Shown here: positions 1 to 10,961 of the stretch, piece after piece
How the letters are laid out: each line of letters opens with the position of its first letter
Position numbering within the stretch: position 1 is the stretch's first letter
Assembly: GCA_029378245.1 (NCBI GenBank)
Contig: JARKIF010000006.1
Coordinates: 1,922,001-1,986,000 of the forward strand
Direction: 5' to 3'
Origin: Roridomyces roridus
Lineage: Eukaryota > Basidiomycota > Agaricomycetes > Agaricales > Mycenaceae
Length of the DNA: 64,000 nt
Notes under the pieces: generated by a model
The model's database searches: none
Told to the model about the DNA's origin: nothing
The model's input: the letters and a program-made list of their open reading frames with translations, nothing else
Position numbers and translations under genes: made by a program

Positions 1-2336
1 GCTGCCCTCCATAGCACCTGTCCTCTGCCCAACTGCCTCTGCTGTTTCCTTGGGACTCTGGTCTGATTGCACCTGCATCATGATCATTCCCACTGTAGTC
101 TACTGCCGATGTCCACCAGTGCCAACTACCAGTATAGGTACTGCCCGAGGTTAGCTCTCCAAAAGCTGCCTCTGTCGAATTGTCAGCTGCTGCCGGGCTG
201 CTCTCCATATGCACCCACTGCCAGCCTCCGCTTGTCACCAGATTGTGACTCCTCTGGGATCTTTTCCCTCAGGATTGTCCTTGTAGTTCTACACAGATAT
301 CGACCTGGGTTGACCCCACAGAGGTCCCCAGACCTGCACCGCCATTGGCTCTGATAGCCCCTCCACAGGCATCAGACTGCTTGTTATTTTAGCAGCTGCA
401 CCGCTCCTCCAGAAGCGCCAATTATCTTTTGGCATGCTTGTAGCTTCAGCATTGCACACACAGATTTATTCTTGCCGGGTTTTACTGCACAAAAGTCCAA
501 TTACCGTGGACTTCTCTGGATTACAGTTCAATCACTGTGGACTTTTCTAGATGTTGTAGATTTCTCTACAGGAATTTCTATACAGATTTCCAATTGCCGT
601 GGATTTTCTGCAAGAACTTCTATGGCTTTAAACAGATAAACTGTGTACAGGCTTCAGTTTTCTGACTGCACCTTCACCGTTCCAGCTTTGTGCCACCTCA
701 ATTTGCAAACTACACTTCTTCAATATTTGACAGTGCTGCTCTCCCCTTGCCGTTCACTTCTGGCCTTATAATTGAATGACCAATGACTGTATCAAACAGT
801 CCCTCAGCTGTATCTGGATATTCAATCCCAGGTTCTGAGCTACCTCTAGCACCCTCAACTTGGATATTGTACTCCACACTAGGAGATCCACCTGTGCTCT
901 CTCGCATGCATTCCACTTGGTTTGAGCACGTGGATGTCTGAACTGGAAACCATACAATCTTTTCAAGCGGGGAAGGGTGTGAGGATGCTGCCCCAACCTC
1001 ACTACATCCAGACAGACACACCGATATACACATCACTACTGCCGCTCCGTGTAGAACTCATACTGCACTACCGCTATCTCCTATCACTCTGGGATGTGAG
1101 ATCTCCCTCTGGTGATTAACCGACTCTTTCTGTATCCATGCTTTACCGTCCATGGAAATCTCCAATGACTCTTCCATCATTGGATCTCACTACCGACCGG
1201 ACCTTTGGTCGATGCCTACACTTCTGGTTCATATAGCTTACCACTGAAGCTTCAGTTGTGTCCCTATCCTGATCCTCTGCACCACCGGCATGATCTACCC
1301 ACTCTGATCCTCTGCATCACTGGCATGATCACAATACCTCCTTCAGACTGTCTCCCTCTACCGATGATGGCAACATTGGTATAGTCCCTGTCCTTGGATT
1401 AGCGTCCCAAAGACATCTCCTGCTATCATGGTCATCACTGGACTATTGATAGTAGTATCGACTGTTCCCCTCTGGAGTTGTATGGCTTGCCTACCACTGG
1501 CTTTCCCATCCTCCTCTGTCCTTGGTTTCCTGATGCACATAGTTGTTCTGGGCTTGGCCTCTCGGAGTTATATTGATCCACCAGAATCATCCTCCTTGAT
1601 ACATGTCATCTGATTCCATTACCCTCCGGCTACAGCCATGTATGCTTCATATTGCCTCTGCATGTTGCTTCAGCTTCTGTGTGCATGTGTCCCTCATAAC
1701 ACCTCTGCATTACTCTTGGTTGTATGCTGTCCCATGCTACACCATCCGGGCTTTACCCTTCCAGGTAGCGCCACCACTGCTGGGCATTACTCTTCCAGGT
1801 TTTGCCAAAGCACCCCCACCGGACTTTATCTGCTCCAGATATTGTCACACTCGGGTAGTCATCCTTCCCTTGGATATGACTTCCCCATTCAGACTTCACT
1901 CCATCTGTGTTGTCACTTTGCAGTCTCCTCAGCAGTTGTCCTGCTGCTCCCACTGCACCATTCAGTCTTTCCATTCCAGGATTGACTTGGACCTTGTTGA
2001 TGGCACCTCATTTATGCTGTCCTCATTGTACTGTGATCTTGGTATCCCACAGCCTTGGTTCTAGCACACCAATGCCTCTGGCCCAGCTGCTCCTTGCAAC
2101 CTGCACTGTATCTTCCTTGCCGACACCTTTGACCTACTGTCATTGGCTTAATCTTGTTGTCCTTTGACTTCGAGATCCACTCCTCATTGATTCGCCTCAC
2201 TCCTCAATGATTCTATGCCTCTTTTCCTTCAACTGCTTCTTCACTTTCTGACGGCCTTGATTACGGCCTTACCCACTGTACCTTGTGGGAGGAGGAAGAA
2301 TTGGATCCCATTCAATTTTTTGAAGTGGGAGAGGGT
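1..2336 (+). mobile_element. decayed Ty1/copia-like retrotransposon internal region
   Basis: No intact reading frame survives. Just before the putative LTR, a faint copia RNase H-like tail can be read on the plus strand around 2185-2290: a degenerate HIEIxxxxIR-like stretch, then SLSDGLDYGLT, which resembles the family pattern LADxLTKALP. A purine-rich tract (gaagtgggagaggg, about 2323-2336) follows, placed as a polypurine tract would be. The upstream 2 kb is pyrimidine-rich and full of stops. Seen: the order RNase H-like tail, purine tract, LTR-like sequence. Inferred: an old copia insertion cut off by the window edge. Confidence 0.45.
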
Positions 2337-2661
2337 GTAAGTCTGGCACTTACTACTTACAAGACATCTAGTCTGATCATGCTGGATGTTCCTGATCTTA
2401 TCTGATCTTATCCTATATTCCCATTTACTTATCTTATCTTATTTACATCACCATTCCATATACGTTACACATTGATTGTGACTGTTTACCTTACTGATAG
2501 ATATCTTCTCTTCTTGGTCTTGACCACCATGTACTTCCATAGTGGCTCCTCTTGAATGACCACACTATTGTTCTGTCATTCTTGGGCTTCTCTTGGTTCT
2601 GTCTGGCCGACCCTCTAGTGTTGACTGCCTCCACAATACGGCAGCCTTCCACAATATCGAC
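2337..2661 (+). repeat. putative 3' LTR of the copia remnant
   Basis: The sequence starts with TGTAAGTCTGG directly after a polypurine-like tract and could end near ATATCGACA at about 2661, giving TG..CA ends and about 325 bp. It contains AT-rich repeated CTTATCT motifs. No second LTR is in the window, so the right boundary is a guess and no target-site duplication can be assigned. Confidence 0.4.
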
Positions 2662-4170
2662 ATTGAAGCGCTGTCAAACATCTCAAGTAACATAATTCGC
2701 ATGCCATGACGGAACCAACTACTGGCCGGGTGCAGCCTGAGATTGCAGCCCCGCACAATTCAAGAAACACCGACCTCTTAGCCAGAACAACTCACAGTTA
2801 GCTCTCAGTGCCGTGTTCCCAGCTCCTTCGGATTTGCGAGGCTGAATCTTGCTCAGTCATACCAAACAGCATTCAGGAGTCTTGACAGCTGCCATTCCTA
2901 CTTATCACAAGCGTCGACAACACCGAGCGCACATGGTCTGAATCCGAATGATTGAGATACATAATGATTATTGTGAGGAGGAGGAGGAGGTACGACTAGA
3001 TACGAGTACTTGGAGGAAATATGTACACAGTTGCATACGGCCACCCGGAACGGGAGAGGCCAGCGGCCACATTCCTGGGTGTTTCCCCCTAGCTACCCGA
3101 ATGCCACCGTGCACAGGCAGAGCGGGAACGGGACAAATGCGGGTGTGGTGATGCTTATGTATAAACAACAAAGGCAGGACTGTCAGGAAGGCAGATCCAC
3201 ACCTCGAGGGAGCAGCCGCTCTTGATGACGAGGCATGTGTGGACTGAGAGATGAACCCAATGCAGCCGAAGAGGAGGTGGCTGAGGCGGGCTGGAGGGAG
3301 ACGAGGATTGATCTCAATCACATCAGATGAACCAACCGTGGAAAATCGGAGATTCCACATGCCAAGGCGGATGTGCCCGATTTCAACGGGTCACGGGGAA
3401 CCTCGGCTCTCCGCGGCACGATGATACTGAAGGATCTAACGAACCCAAGCCCGGTGCCCAGGCGGCATCCCCGGCACCGATGGCCGTAGGTTTCTCGCTA
3501 GCTGTCTCGGTTCTGGTGGCATACATAATTTGTACATAATGCATCACATTCCCATAATGCAATAAAGTCAATCCCTGCCGCCCACTGAGGGTATGCCTTT
3601 ATTGCAATGTGGGATGCAATAATGGTCGACCATATTGCAATACGGGAGCGACCACTCAGTGATCACTACGATTTGTTCATGCTGGCCTACATTTTTTCCA
3701 GTTGGAACAACATGGTGCCCCATTGCCTTTGGTGAGATCTATGTTGTCCTACAAAGCTGTGAGAGTGGACTACAGAGACTCCAGAGCCTACATGGACTAT
3801 GTTGCTCTGAGCGTTCGTCTATGTCATACTATAGCGACCAATATATCTGGTACACCAACAAATTCCCTCAGACATTTTCCTGATGCTGGTGGGCACACGT
3901 CGTGGTCGCAAATGAGTAAGAAATTTCCAGCTGAATGCGTCGTGCTTTGCTCTCGAGGCGAGCCGCAGAGCCTAGTTTGAGGCCCGTCGCGCCCAAGGTT
4001 GGATCGGCAAGATCTCTGCCAGTCACTGGCAAAGAAAAATTGAGACAGATGAAGCTTCGATGAAGACTCATCGCCCAGCCCCGATTCATCTTGCTTGAGG
4101 TCAAAGAACTTGCTGTTTTGGCGCCGCCGAACATACACTCCTTGAAAAAGAAAAAACCTGACGGAAAAAC
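2662..4170. other. no convincing gene; small inverted repeat at 3549-3612
   Basis: Short overlapping ORFs on both strands lack domains, codon-consistent frames or splice support. The only clear structure is an imperfect hairpin at 3549-3612, with arms of about 17 bases (cccataatgcaataaag and its near complement). Its TAATGCAAT core also occurs in the terminal repeats of the transposon at 49.76-52.81 kb, so this may be a solo fragment of a related element. Confidence 0.35.
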
Positions 4171-4175
4171 ACATG

Positions 4176-4255
4176 GCCCAGCCCGAGTCAAACGAGGTCC
4201 CTTGCGAGTATATGCAAGCTTCACAGCGAGAGTAGGTAGCTCGTGTTCTTCTGGG
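4176..4255 (-). tRNA. degenerate tRNA-like gene, family G
   Basis: Box B is altered (GTTTGACTCG) and the CTGGGC acceptor strand pairs with a 5' CCCAG. The diagnostic GCAC..GTGC D-arm of family G is largely lost. This is the most decayed member of the family and may be non-functional. Confidence 0.25.
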
Positions 4256-4489
4256 AATCGGTCCAGTTGGCGAAGGCGGTAAATCAAAATTCACAGTTCT
4301 AACTGAACGGGCAAATCCGAACAAGTCACGGCGCAGAGGAGCTTGCGGCCGAAATAAGTTGAAAGTCGCAGATATGTTATCTTCCTTGAGGCCAATTCTT
4401 TTTCCTCCTGAAGGACTTCTTTGTAGCGCCGCCAAACATGCACTCCTTGAAGAAGAAGAAGAAAAGAAACAACGGGAGAACGCCACACG

Positions 4490-4577
4490 GCCCAGCCCCG
4501 AGTCGAACGAGGTTCTCTTCCCACAAGTTGATCCTTCAAGGGACAAACCGCAGGTGCACGCCGTGTGCTTCTGAGCG
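4490..4577 (-). tRNA. tRNA-like gene, family G
   Basis: It has the family G layout: partly paired acceptor, D-arm GCAC-ACGGC-GTGC with a 5-nt loop containing GG, a CCTGC strand that begins the anticodon arm, a long loop, and T-arm CCTCG-TTCGACT-CGGGG. A T-rich stretch follows within about 40 nt. The anticodon-stem partner strand is degenerate in this copy. The enlarged loop may be an intron; no anticodon is assigned. Confidence 0.4.
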
Positions 4578-4654
4578 TCATTCTCCAGTAAATCAAGCTT
4601 CATAGTCCCAACCAAGCGGCAGAATTACGATCCATAACGCAGAAGAACATGCAA

Positions 4655-5474
4655 CTATGATCCTGCAGCCTCTGCATCAGAATCTCTCCTCCGCCGCTTG
4701 AATGGCGGCCCGAGATCTTGATCTTGAACGATAACAGAATGTGGTTGGAATTGCTTGACGTAAACCGGAGTGCCGACGGACGGGGCCAGGGCTATCTGCA
4801 AGGATTGCTCCGCCCGTTCACCTACATCCACCTCATCACCCACACCACCCTGAAGCCGCATATCCGCAATCCTCCTCCTCAACAAAGCACACTCATTCCG
4901 CGTCTTGTCGCGTTCTGCACGAAGTCGCAATGCACAGTCGCGAGCGTTACGTGCAAAAGCTAAGAGGTTCTCGTTGGCGGAAGCGTGTGTTTCGGCGCGT
5001 CGGCGCCAGGTTGTGCAGGTTGCTTGGAGTTCGGCGAGAGTTTGCGGGTGGATTAGGATGGGTGGTGTCAGGCCCGAGCTCGGCATGAACAGCGAGGGAG
5101 CTGGAGAGGTGGTGGTGGAAGCTGGCGGAGTCGGAGGCTTAGTTACCGCAGACTCGAAGAACAAGGGCCGGAGTGGTGGGTAGACGTGGGGCTGCAGATA
5201 CGGTGGGACCAGCGTCGCGTCCACATTCACTGCGAGCGTTCACTTGGAGCCACGTTAGGGAGAGACAACACGCACCGATGCTAAACGTCATTTTGCACGT
5301 CGGACAACGATGCTCCGCTTCGCATAGCTCTACCGTGCGCCGGACACACTCTTGACAGAATACATGGCCTGTCATGGTGAGGACGCGAGACGCTGAATGG
5401 ATGTGAGACGGACCACAAGGAAGCGAGACCGGGGAATTGAAGGGCTCCGAGCAGATGGTGCAAGAGATTGACAT
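4655..5474 (-). CDS. C3HC4 RING-finger protein with coiled coil (copy 1)
   Basis: Three exons give a protein of about 240 residues. The RING domain is at the extreme N-terminus with C5-C8, C20-H22, C25-C28 and C42-C45 as zinc ligands; it only becomes complete when the first ~47-base intron is removed, joining LPCG to HVFCQEC. A second intron of about 45 bases joins the RING to a proline-rich linker. A charged segment rich in Arg and Glu (about residues 130-185) is probably coiled coil, and the C-terminus is basic (KRRRR). RING proteins of this kind are usually E3 ubiquitin ligases; the substrate is unknown. A near-identical intact copy lies in opposite orientation at 38715-39556, and both are flanked by tRNA-like genes. 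The start is the first ATG, placed so that the RING opens the protein as in many fungal members. Confidence 0.75.
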
Positions 5475-5834
5475 GCTGGGCGACTCGTTGGGCCGAGGTC
5501 AAACACCCACCAGCTTGTGATTCATATCCTTTATGGGTGTGGGGACACACAAGGAAGTTTATAAAGCATGAGCAGGTTGGCCGAGGCGGATTGGGACGGA
5601 GGTTCGTGAACACAAGAGAGTTGTCCGTTGAAGACCGGCGGTGATTCAATCGTCCGTTTATAAACGGCTGATCAATATCAGGCACGGCACGCTGATGGCA
5701 TCTCCCGAGGCTTCCTCGTCGGCGGAAGATGCAACTGCCTTTCATTGGTTTGAGCGAGAAGGACTACGGACGGTTCGAGACGGTTCGATAAAAAGGCTGG
5801 GAAAAAATCGCCACACTAGGTATTACCGCATGCT

Positions 5835-7010
5835 AGGACATCGGGAGGGAGTCGAACCCGGGCCCTGCCTCTATCATGATTGAACTGAACAGTCACAGAC
5901 GACAGTTTGGGAAAGAATCGCCAGTGTGAAAAACGCAAACGATCGGACCCTCGGAGACTTGTCAAAGCACATTGTTCAACCTTCAACTCATGAATCCAGA
6001 GGCATCGGCGGCTTTGGAATCGAACCCAGCGCTAAGGCCTAACCGCTGTGAATAACTTTGAACCAGGGCAGCATCTGTGTATAAAGCTGTCTTTTAGGTT
6101 AGGGTATTCGGAGCTCAGCGTACTCGAAGGACTGGATTTTCCGGTCAACTAAGACAAAAAGTGAGGAGTATTTGGCTGGCTTCAAGAGAAACTTGAAGGC
6201 AGCAGACAGCGTATGGATTCTGCCAAGAAAAACACGATGAGATCTTCTCAATGTTCAACCTTGGGATTCAAACCCTCGTCCCGACTCACGAGATTTTGGA
6301 GGTGACGAGAGTGCACACTGCCGCACCGGTTCAACGCTCAATGACCATCGCTGGAGCTGTATTTTCGTCAACCAACTGGGCTACCCTCGGGGCAGGATTA
6401 AGGCGGTTGATCAAGGCCAGAAAGGCACGGGCACACAGGCATGCATTCAATCGAGCGACACGGTCAAGAGGGATCCGAATCCCGAGAGTCGGCCCCCAAG
6501 TCATGCTTCTAGGGTCAGTGAAAAAAAACTGGCTCGATATTGCATGGCTTGGGAGGGAATCGAACCCTCATCTCCCCGAGACGTTTTGGAGAGGTGGAAA
6601 CGGGGTGATTTGAGATTATTTAATCGACCAAGGCCTGCAGAATGGAGGGGCTGAGCTTGTGTTGTAGCAGTGCTGCCAGGTGGTATTAGCTCAGATTCGA
6701 ACCGTGATTGTAGGATTGAGGAATTCGAACGGGAATAGAAATGTGGTTGAAAAAATATACCAACATCCATGACATGCCTTGACGCTGGAATCGAACCCGC
6801 GTCTCGCCCCTGGAATCTACGCGTATACCACGGCTAGGGTACGCATACATAGGGCTGAGCTCGGAAGCGAGTTGCGCCAGCTCCCAGGCCAAATTAAATT
6901 CTCAAAAAGGATGAGATTGGATGATTGCCCAATGCTTATGTTGCAAGGAGGATTCGAACCTGTTGCACTTCCGACGTGGTGTTCGGCTTCGAGGAGTCGA
7001 ATCAACAATT
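5835..7010 (-). other. row of degenerate tRNA-like box-B loci
   Basis: On the minus strand, box B-like T-arms (GGTTCGANTCC or close) lie near 5850, 6255, 6790 and 6955, and a weaker one near 6035. All except the 6035 one are followed 20-45 nt downstream by a T run of five or more, as for a Pol III terminator. Acceptor pairing is partial and D-arms are not convincing. I read them as decayed relatives of the better-preserved families C and D beside them. The well-formed family C copy at 6546-6634 lies inside this span. Confidence 0.35.
6546..6634 (-). tRNA. tRNA-like gene, family C (copy C1)
   Basis: Folds as acceptor GCCTTGG/CCAAGCC (one mismatch), D-stem GATT/AATC, anticodon stem CCCCG/CGGGG enclosing about 22 nt instead of 7, variable AGAT, and T-arm GAGGG-TTCGATT-CCCTC. 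A T8 run lies about 24 nt downstream. U8, G10 and A14 of box A are present but the D-loop lacks the usual GG. The extra loop bases could be an intron. U33 is present. Confidence 0.5.
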
Positions 7011-7293
7011 TGACCGCTTCAAGTTGCTTGCATATGGACGGTGACCAGAAATGTGATTGGGCGGGAATGGTCCGCGAATGGAAGAAATGTTGTCATCAAT
7101 TGAAGGATTTAAATTCCGGGAAGGCGACCGAGTCATGCTCCCCAGGGTGAATGAACAAAGATCGGTGCAACTTGTTACTCGCCAAGATAGATACGGGTCA
7201 ACATCGAGGTCGACCGTCAGGCGTGAAAAGATAGGAAATTCGAAGACCTGAGGATGAATGTTTAGGTCAAAAACCAAAATTTTCTTTGCATAT

Positions 7294-7389
7294 GCCTTGG
7301 GAGGGAATCGAATCCTCATCTCCCCGAGATCATATCGGACAAGGAGACTCCCAATGGATCGGGGTGATTTGGGATGAATCGACCAAGGC
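7294..7389 (-). tRNA. tRNA-like gene, family C (copy C2)
   Basis: Perfect acceptor stem GCCTTGG/CCAAGGC, D-stem GATT/AATC with a 7-nt loop, anticodon stem CCCCG/CGGGG, variable AGAT, T-arm GAGGA-TTCGATT-CCCTC and discriminator A. The anticodon loop region is about 29 nt, so 7 nt plus a 22-nt intron would fit. Bases after U33 read CCA here but TCC in the copy at 36871, so the decoded amino acid is not certain. A short T run follows. Confidence 0.55.
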
Positions 7390-7498
7390 TTGTAGCCAGA
7401 GCGGCGCTGAGCTCGGCATGATCCATGGGCGATACAGATGTAGGAAATCTTTGTCAACCAGCGGCGCCGGCATGTGTCAAGTTGAAAATGAAAAATTC

Positions 7499-7913
7499 CA
7501 GTGTTCGCCCAGAGGGCTCTGAATCGGGATCCCGGAGGCTCAAAGCCCTCTGCCCTCTGTAAAGGGCTTTGGCCAGAGCCCATCTCAGAGCCCTAGAATA
7601 TTTATTTGTTTATTGATAAAATAAATAAAATATTCACGATCCTGGTGATCTAGCCCAGTTTCTAGGTTTTATATGCGGGGAGATGTAGAAGAACAATGGC
7701 GCGCAGGATAGAACGGCCATTGTTCGTTCGGTCTCGCCGGTTCGGGTCAAGTGGCGCGTTGATGCGGTGCCTGTCAGCGATTTTGATCCGGTCAGCACGT
7801 GACCTCAGAGGCCTCTGAAGAGCTCTGAACTCGACCAAAATTTTCAGACCCCTCTGCTCAGAGGTCTCAGAGGGCTATGAGCTCAGAGGGCTTTGCCCTT
7901 TGGGCGAACACTG
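7499..7913. mobile_element. 415-bp hAT-type MITE with perfect 8-bp TSD
   Basis: The terminal inverted repeat starts CAGTGTTCGCCCA at both ends (one end followed by GAGGGC, the other by AAGGGC). It is flanked by the identical 8-bp direct repeat AAAAATTC at 7491-7498 and 7914-7921. CAGNG-type termini and 8-bp duplications are typical of hAT transposons. The interior is rich in AGAGGGCT/AGCCCTCT sub-repeats and has no coding capacity, so this is a non-autonomous element. Confidence 0.85.
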
Positions 7914-8102
7914 AAAAATTCATCGAAGTGGCCACTGCATCCCTTTTGCGGCCAGGGAGCTGAACCCTAGAGCTACCTTTTTGATCGGGACGGTTTGGAT
8001 GTAATCGACCAAGGCTGTGGCAAGAATGGGCTGATCAGTGAGTTTGCGGCAAGATCGAAGTAAGTATGAGAGTCAAGAAAAAGGCAAGAAACAGACGCAC
8101 CA

Positions 8103-8189
8103 TGGACTAAGGAAGAATCGAACTTCCTTCGGTCGGCTTGCGTTCAAGAGGTTGAGACAAGTTGACCTCTGGAGTTTGCCTGAGTAGCC
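8103..8189 (-). tRNA. tRNA-like gene, family D (long variable arm type)
   Basis: Perfect T-arm GGAAG-TTCGATT-CTTCC and a T5 run about 30 nt downstream. Upstream is a 6-bp stem AGAGGT/ACCTCT with a 12-nt loop, then a CGAACGC-like segment where a class II tRNA has its long variable arm. The acceptor pairs only with a bulge (GGCTA with TAGTCC). The same segments occur in order at 36020-36108 and 36353-36440. No anticodon is assigned. Confidence 0.4.
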
Positions 8190-8745
8190 GCATATGCGTA
8201 CAAAAAGAGGTTTGGCGTATCTCCGACTTCGAAGGATATTCGAATATGGGCGGGGTGGCCCGGGCGCCGATCACTGATTTGCATCAAACGTCGGGTCACT
8301 TCAAGCTTCAAGCTTCAAGTCCCTTGCCCGCTGCCATCATCACCGAGCCACCCTCCTCGAGCAATGGGTCCCCGCTTGCCTTGGCAATCGATTATCGCAC
8401 ATCATCTCCAAATAGAACAGCTACTTCTACAAGTCCACCGACGACCGTCGAGCTTTCCTCGACACGGCTCGTCACTGACACCCTCTGAATCCGGTCCTCA
8501 AGTTCACACACGTCGCGAACAATGCTCGGTGGATCGTCATCTTCTTTCTGGTGGAAGCCTTCTCTCGGCTATCCGGTGGCAGTCCAAGTTAATGGTCCTT
8601 CGATCAGTGGCTTCAATGCATCCAGGTCCATTGTCCGCCTCGCTTAATGCAACTCTTTGGCGTGGCTCTTTAAGAGCCAGTCGATTTTTCCACGCCTGAA
8701 TCGCCCCCTCTCCTTCCCCATCTCCCCCATCTCCCCCAATCCGAA

Positions 8746-10348
8746 ATGGACGCAGCTATTTTCACCGTCTTTGCCTCACTCGGCTTCCTACTCTCGCTAG
8801 TGCCACTTTATTGGCAGTTCGAAGCGTGGAACGTTGGCGTCATCTCCTACATTGGGTGGACCTCTCTGCCCTGCCTCGTACAATACTTCAACTCCGTGGT
8901 GTGGGATGGAAATTCAACAAACTCCGCGCCGGCGTGGTGTGAAATCTGTATGTGGTGCGCGCTGGATATGGGCCGGCCAGACTAATAAATCCTCAGCCAT
9001 TCGTCTGTTGATGGCAGCCAACATCGGGCTCCCTGCAGCCGCGCTCTGCATCACCCGGCGTTTGTATTTGGTCACCCAGACGCCAGCTTTCGATGTAGAC
9101 AAGGCCGAGGTGCGTCGATTTTCTCGCTGTCTCTTTGTGTCGCTGATCTTCTTTCAGAAACGTCGTACCATCCTCATCGACTCTTTCCTGTGCGGCCTCT
9201 TCCCCACGATGCACATCGCTCTCCAAGCCGTTGCCCAGAGGCACCGCTTCAACATCCTCGAAGACGTCGGCTGCGTCCCCGACTACCACAACTCCCTTTC
9301 CACCTATCTCATCACTTTCATGTGGCCCATTGTATTCGGGTTTGGGTCCGTCGTCTATTGCGTCCTCTCCGCTCACGCCTTGGCCTTCTCCCGCACCAAC
9401 CTCGAGGCCATCCTGTCCCATCACAAGAACCTCACCCCGGGACGATACCTTCGGGTCAACGGCCTCGCCTTCACAACCGTCTTCCTGTCCGTGCCACTGG
9501 GCCTCCTCACCATCGCGACGAGCGCCACCATGTCCTTCATTGCCACCACCGCCCCGACGACGCAGCCAGCTTTTGTACACGCTAGAGTCATCGCGGAAAT
9601 TCCCCGCGCACTCTGGTCTGCGGATACCAACAACAGAGTGACCGTCGAGCTCGGGCGGTGGATCTACCCCGCCTGCGCTCTGCTCGTCTTCCTATTCCTC
9701 GGTCTCGCGACTGAGGCGCGTGCCAATTACGCGCGTGGCCTCACCGCGCTCAGTCGTTTCCTCCTCGACGCCCGCATCCGTGTCTTTGGCCTGCCCAAGC
9801 CCAAGGTCTTCAAGCGCACGGCGTTCAAGCATCGTCCGAATGTCGGCATCTCCTCGCCCACTGCGTCCAGCATACGGACCCTCGTTGATTTTTACACGAA
9901 TGAGCGGGTGGAGCCCGACATCGAGATGATGGTCTTGCCACCTTCCACTGAGGCTGATGTCGATATCTCGCCGGACGCAGACACCGTTACCGTGGTCGGC
10001 GTCCCTGCCCCTTCCCTCGCCGCCAAAGACATCGACGATGCCACTTCGATTCGCACAGCCACCACGGCGACGTACGCTGTACGGACGACGTATGCTGAGC
10101 CCGAACCCGAACCCGAGGCCGGGGCCGGGGCTGATTTCGCCCCCGGCTTTTACATCCCCGTCACAGTGGACGCCACTGGCCGTTTCGTCTTGCCCGCCTA
10201 CACTGGATGGCACCTCGAAGACACGGGTGCAGTGCAGGTTCGCGCTGACGCGCGTATGATTGAGATGATGCCGATGGATATGGCTCCTGGGGAAGAAGAA
10301 GAATCTTCGCCGGCGTCCGATGGCATGCCGGGGCGGAAGATCGCCTAG
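8746..10348 (+). CDS. STE3-type pheromone receptor (seven-transmembrane GPCR)
   Basis: Three exons (8746-8947, 8997-9109, 9158-10348) encode 501 residues. The first ~300 residues hold seven hydrophobic segments starting with AAIFTVFASLGFLLSLVPLY, with STE3-family landmarks such as the WCEIS turn, the RRLYLVTQ segment at the first intracellular side and SFLCGLFPTMHIALQ. The C-terminal ~200 residues form a soluble acidic cytoplasmic tail with a Glu-Pro repeat. In basidiomycetes these plasma-membrane receptors bind farnesylated peptide pheromones and signal through a G protein to the mating MAP-kinase pathway; others are non-mating paralogues. No pheromone precursor gene was recognised nearby, so assignment to the mating-type B (P/R) locus is unproven. 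Frame continuity across both introns is exact. Confidence 0.88.
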
Positions 10349-10961
10349 TGCGACGAACACATCATGATATCTTCATGATCTACAACCACACTTTTGTTGT
10401 ACACCACTGCATCCACTCTCCTTCCACATCACATTAGCATCTATCTCTCCACGCGCATTGCATACTTACACTCTCATTGTATCCGTCTCGTAGCATGACT
10501 GGAATGATATCTAGCAATCAAATGGAATCAATTGGGCTTGAATTTGGCTTGAGGTGGGATGGCTGAGAGGGGCTTAGGCCCACGGCTTCGTCAAACGCCC
10601 ATGACGAGGAAGGAAGCTCCAAGTTGTTCCTCATGGTTTTTTTTTTTATGACAATCATGATTATATAGCAATTCTTGCTCTTGACCATCATGATCCCCCA
10701 CTGTGGCTTTCAAGTAATTTCTCTCGCTTGGTCCGTCCCTGATTCCTACTCTGGTCTGCACTCACGCCCGGGCTCTTAATCACCCAGAACTCCAACACCT
10801 TGCGTGCACTGGATCATGTATCCCAGACGATCGGTCAAATTGACATCTCACCACGCCTTTCAAACTTCCTGATCAACAATTCCCTGGAATCATGAAATCT
10901 CGCCGGAAACTCTCATGGGGCTCCATCCCTCCTCTTTCTTCCCCTCACCTAGCTCGGCAAG
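10349..10961. other. intergenic; promoter of the next gene, partly duplicated
   Basis: Contains a T-rich tract near 10640. About 10660-10960, including a CTTGACCATCATGATCCC-like segment and the approach to the start codon, is repeated at 14300-14600 before the paralogous gene. About 10395-10570 (3' flank of the receptor gene) resembles 12665-12810. Confidence 0.5.

Larger units (their letters stand above)
4100..8190 (-). repeat. left arm of a ~4-kb inverted segmental duplication
   Basis: Read on the minus strand, this block has the order family D tRNA-like (8.15 kb), family C tRNA-like genes (7.3 and 6.6 kb), degenerate box-B loci, RING gene, family G tRNA-like genes (4.5 and 4.2 kb). The same order occurs on the plus strand at 36.0-40.0 kb. 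The core from about 4650 to 5740 is near-identical to about 38440-39560, including the 5' flank of the RING gene; the RNA loci have diverged much more. The hAT-type MITE at 7499-7913 lies inside this arm and is not evident in the other. Confidence 0.65.

Noticed and set aside
3824..4615. 263-residue minus-strand ORF
   Set aside because: It runs straight through two tRNA-like loci with Cys/Ser-rich low-complexity translation and no domain; the open frame is chance.
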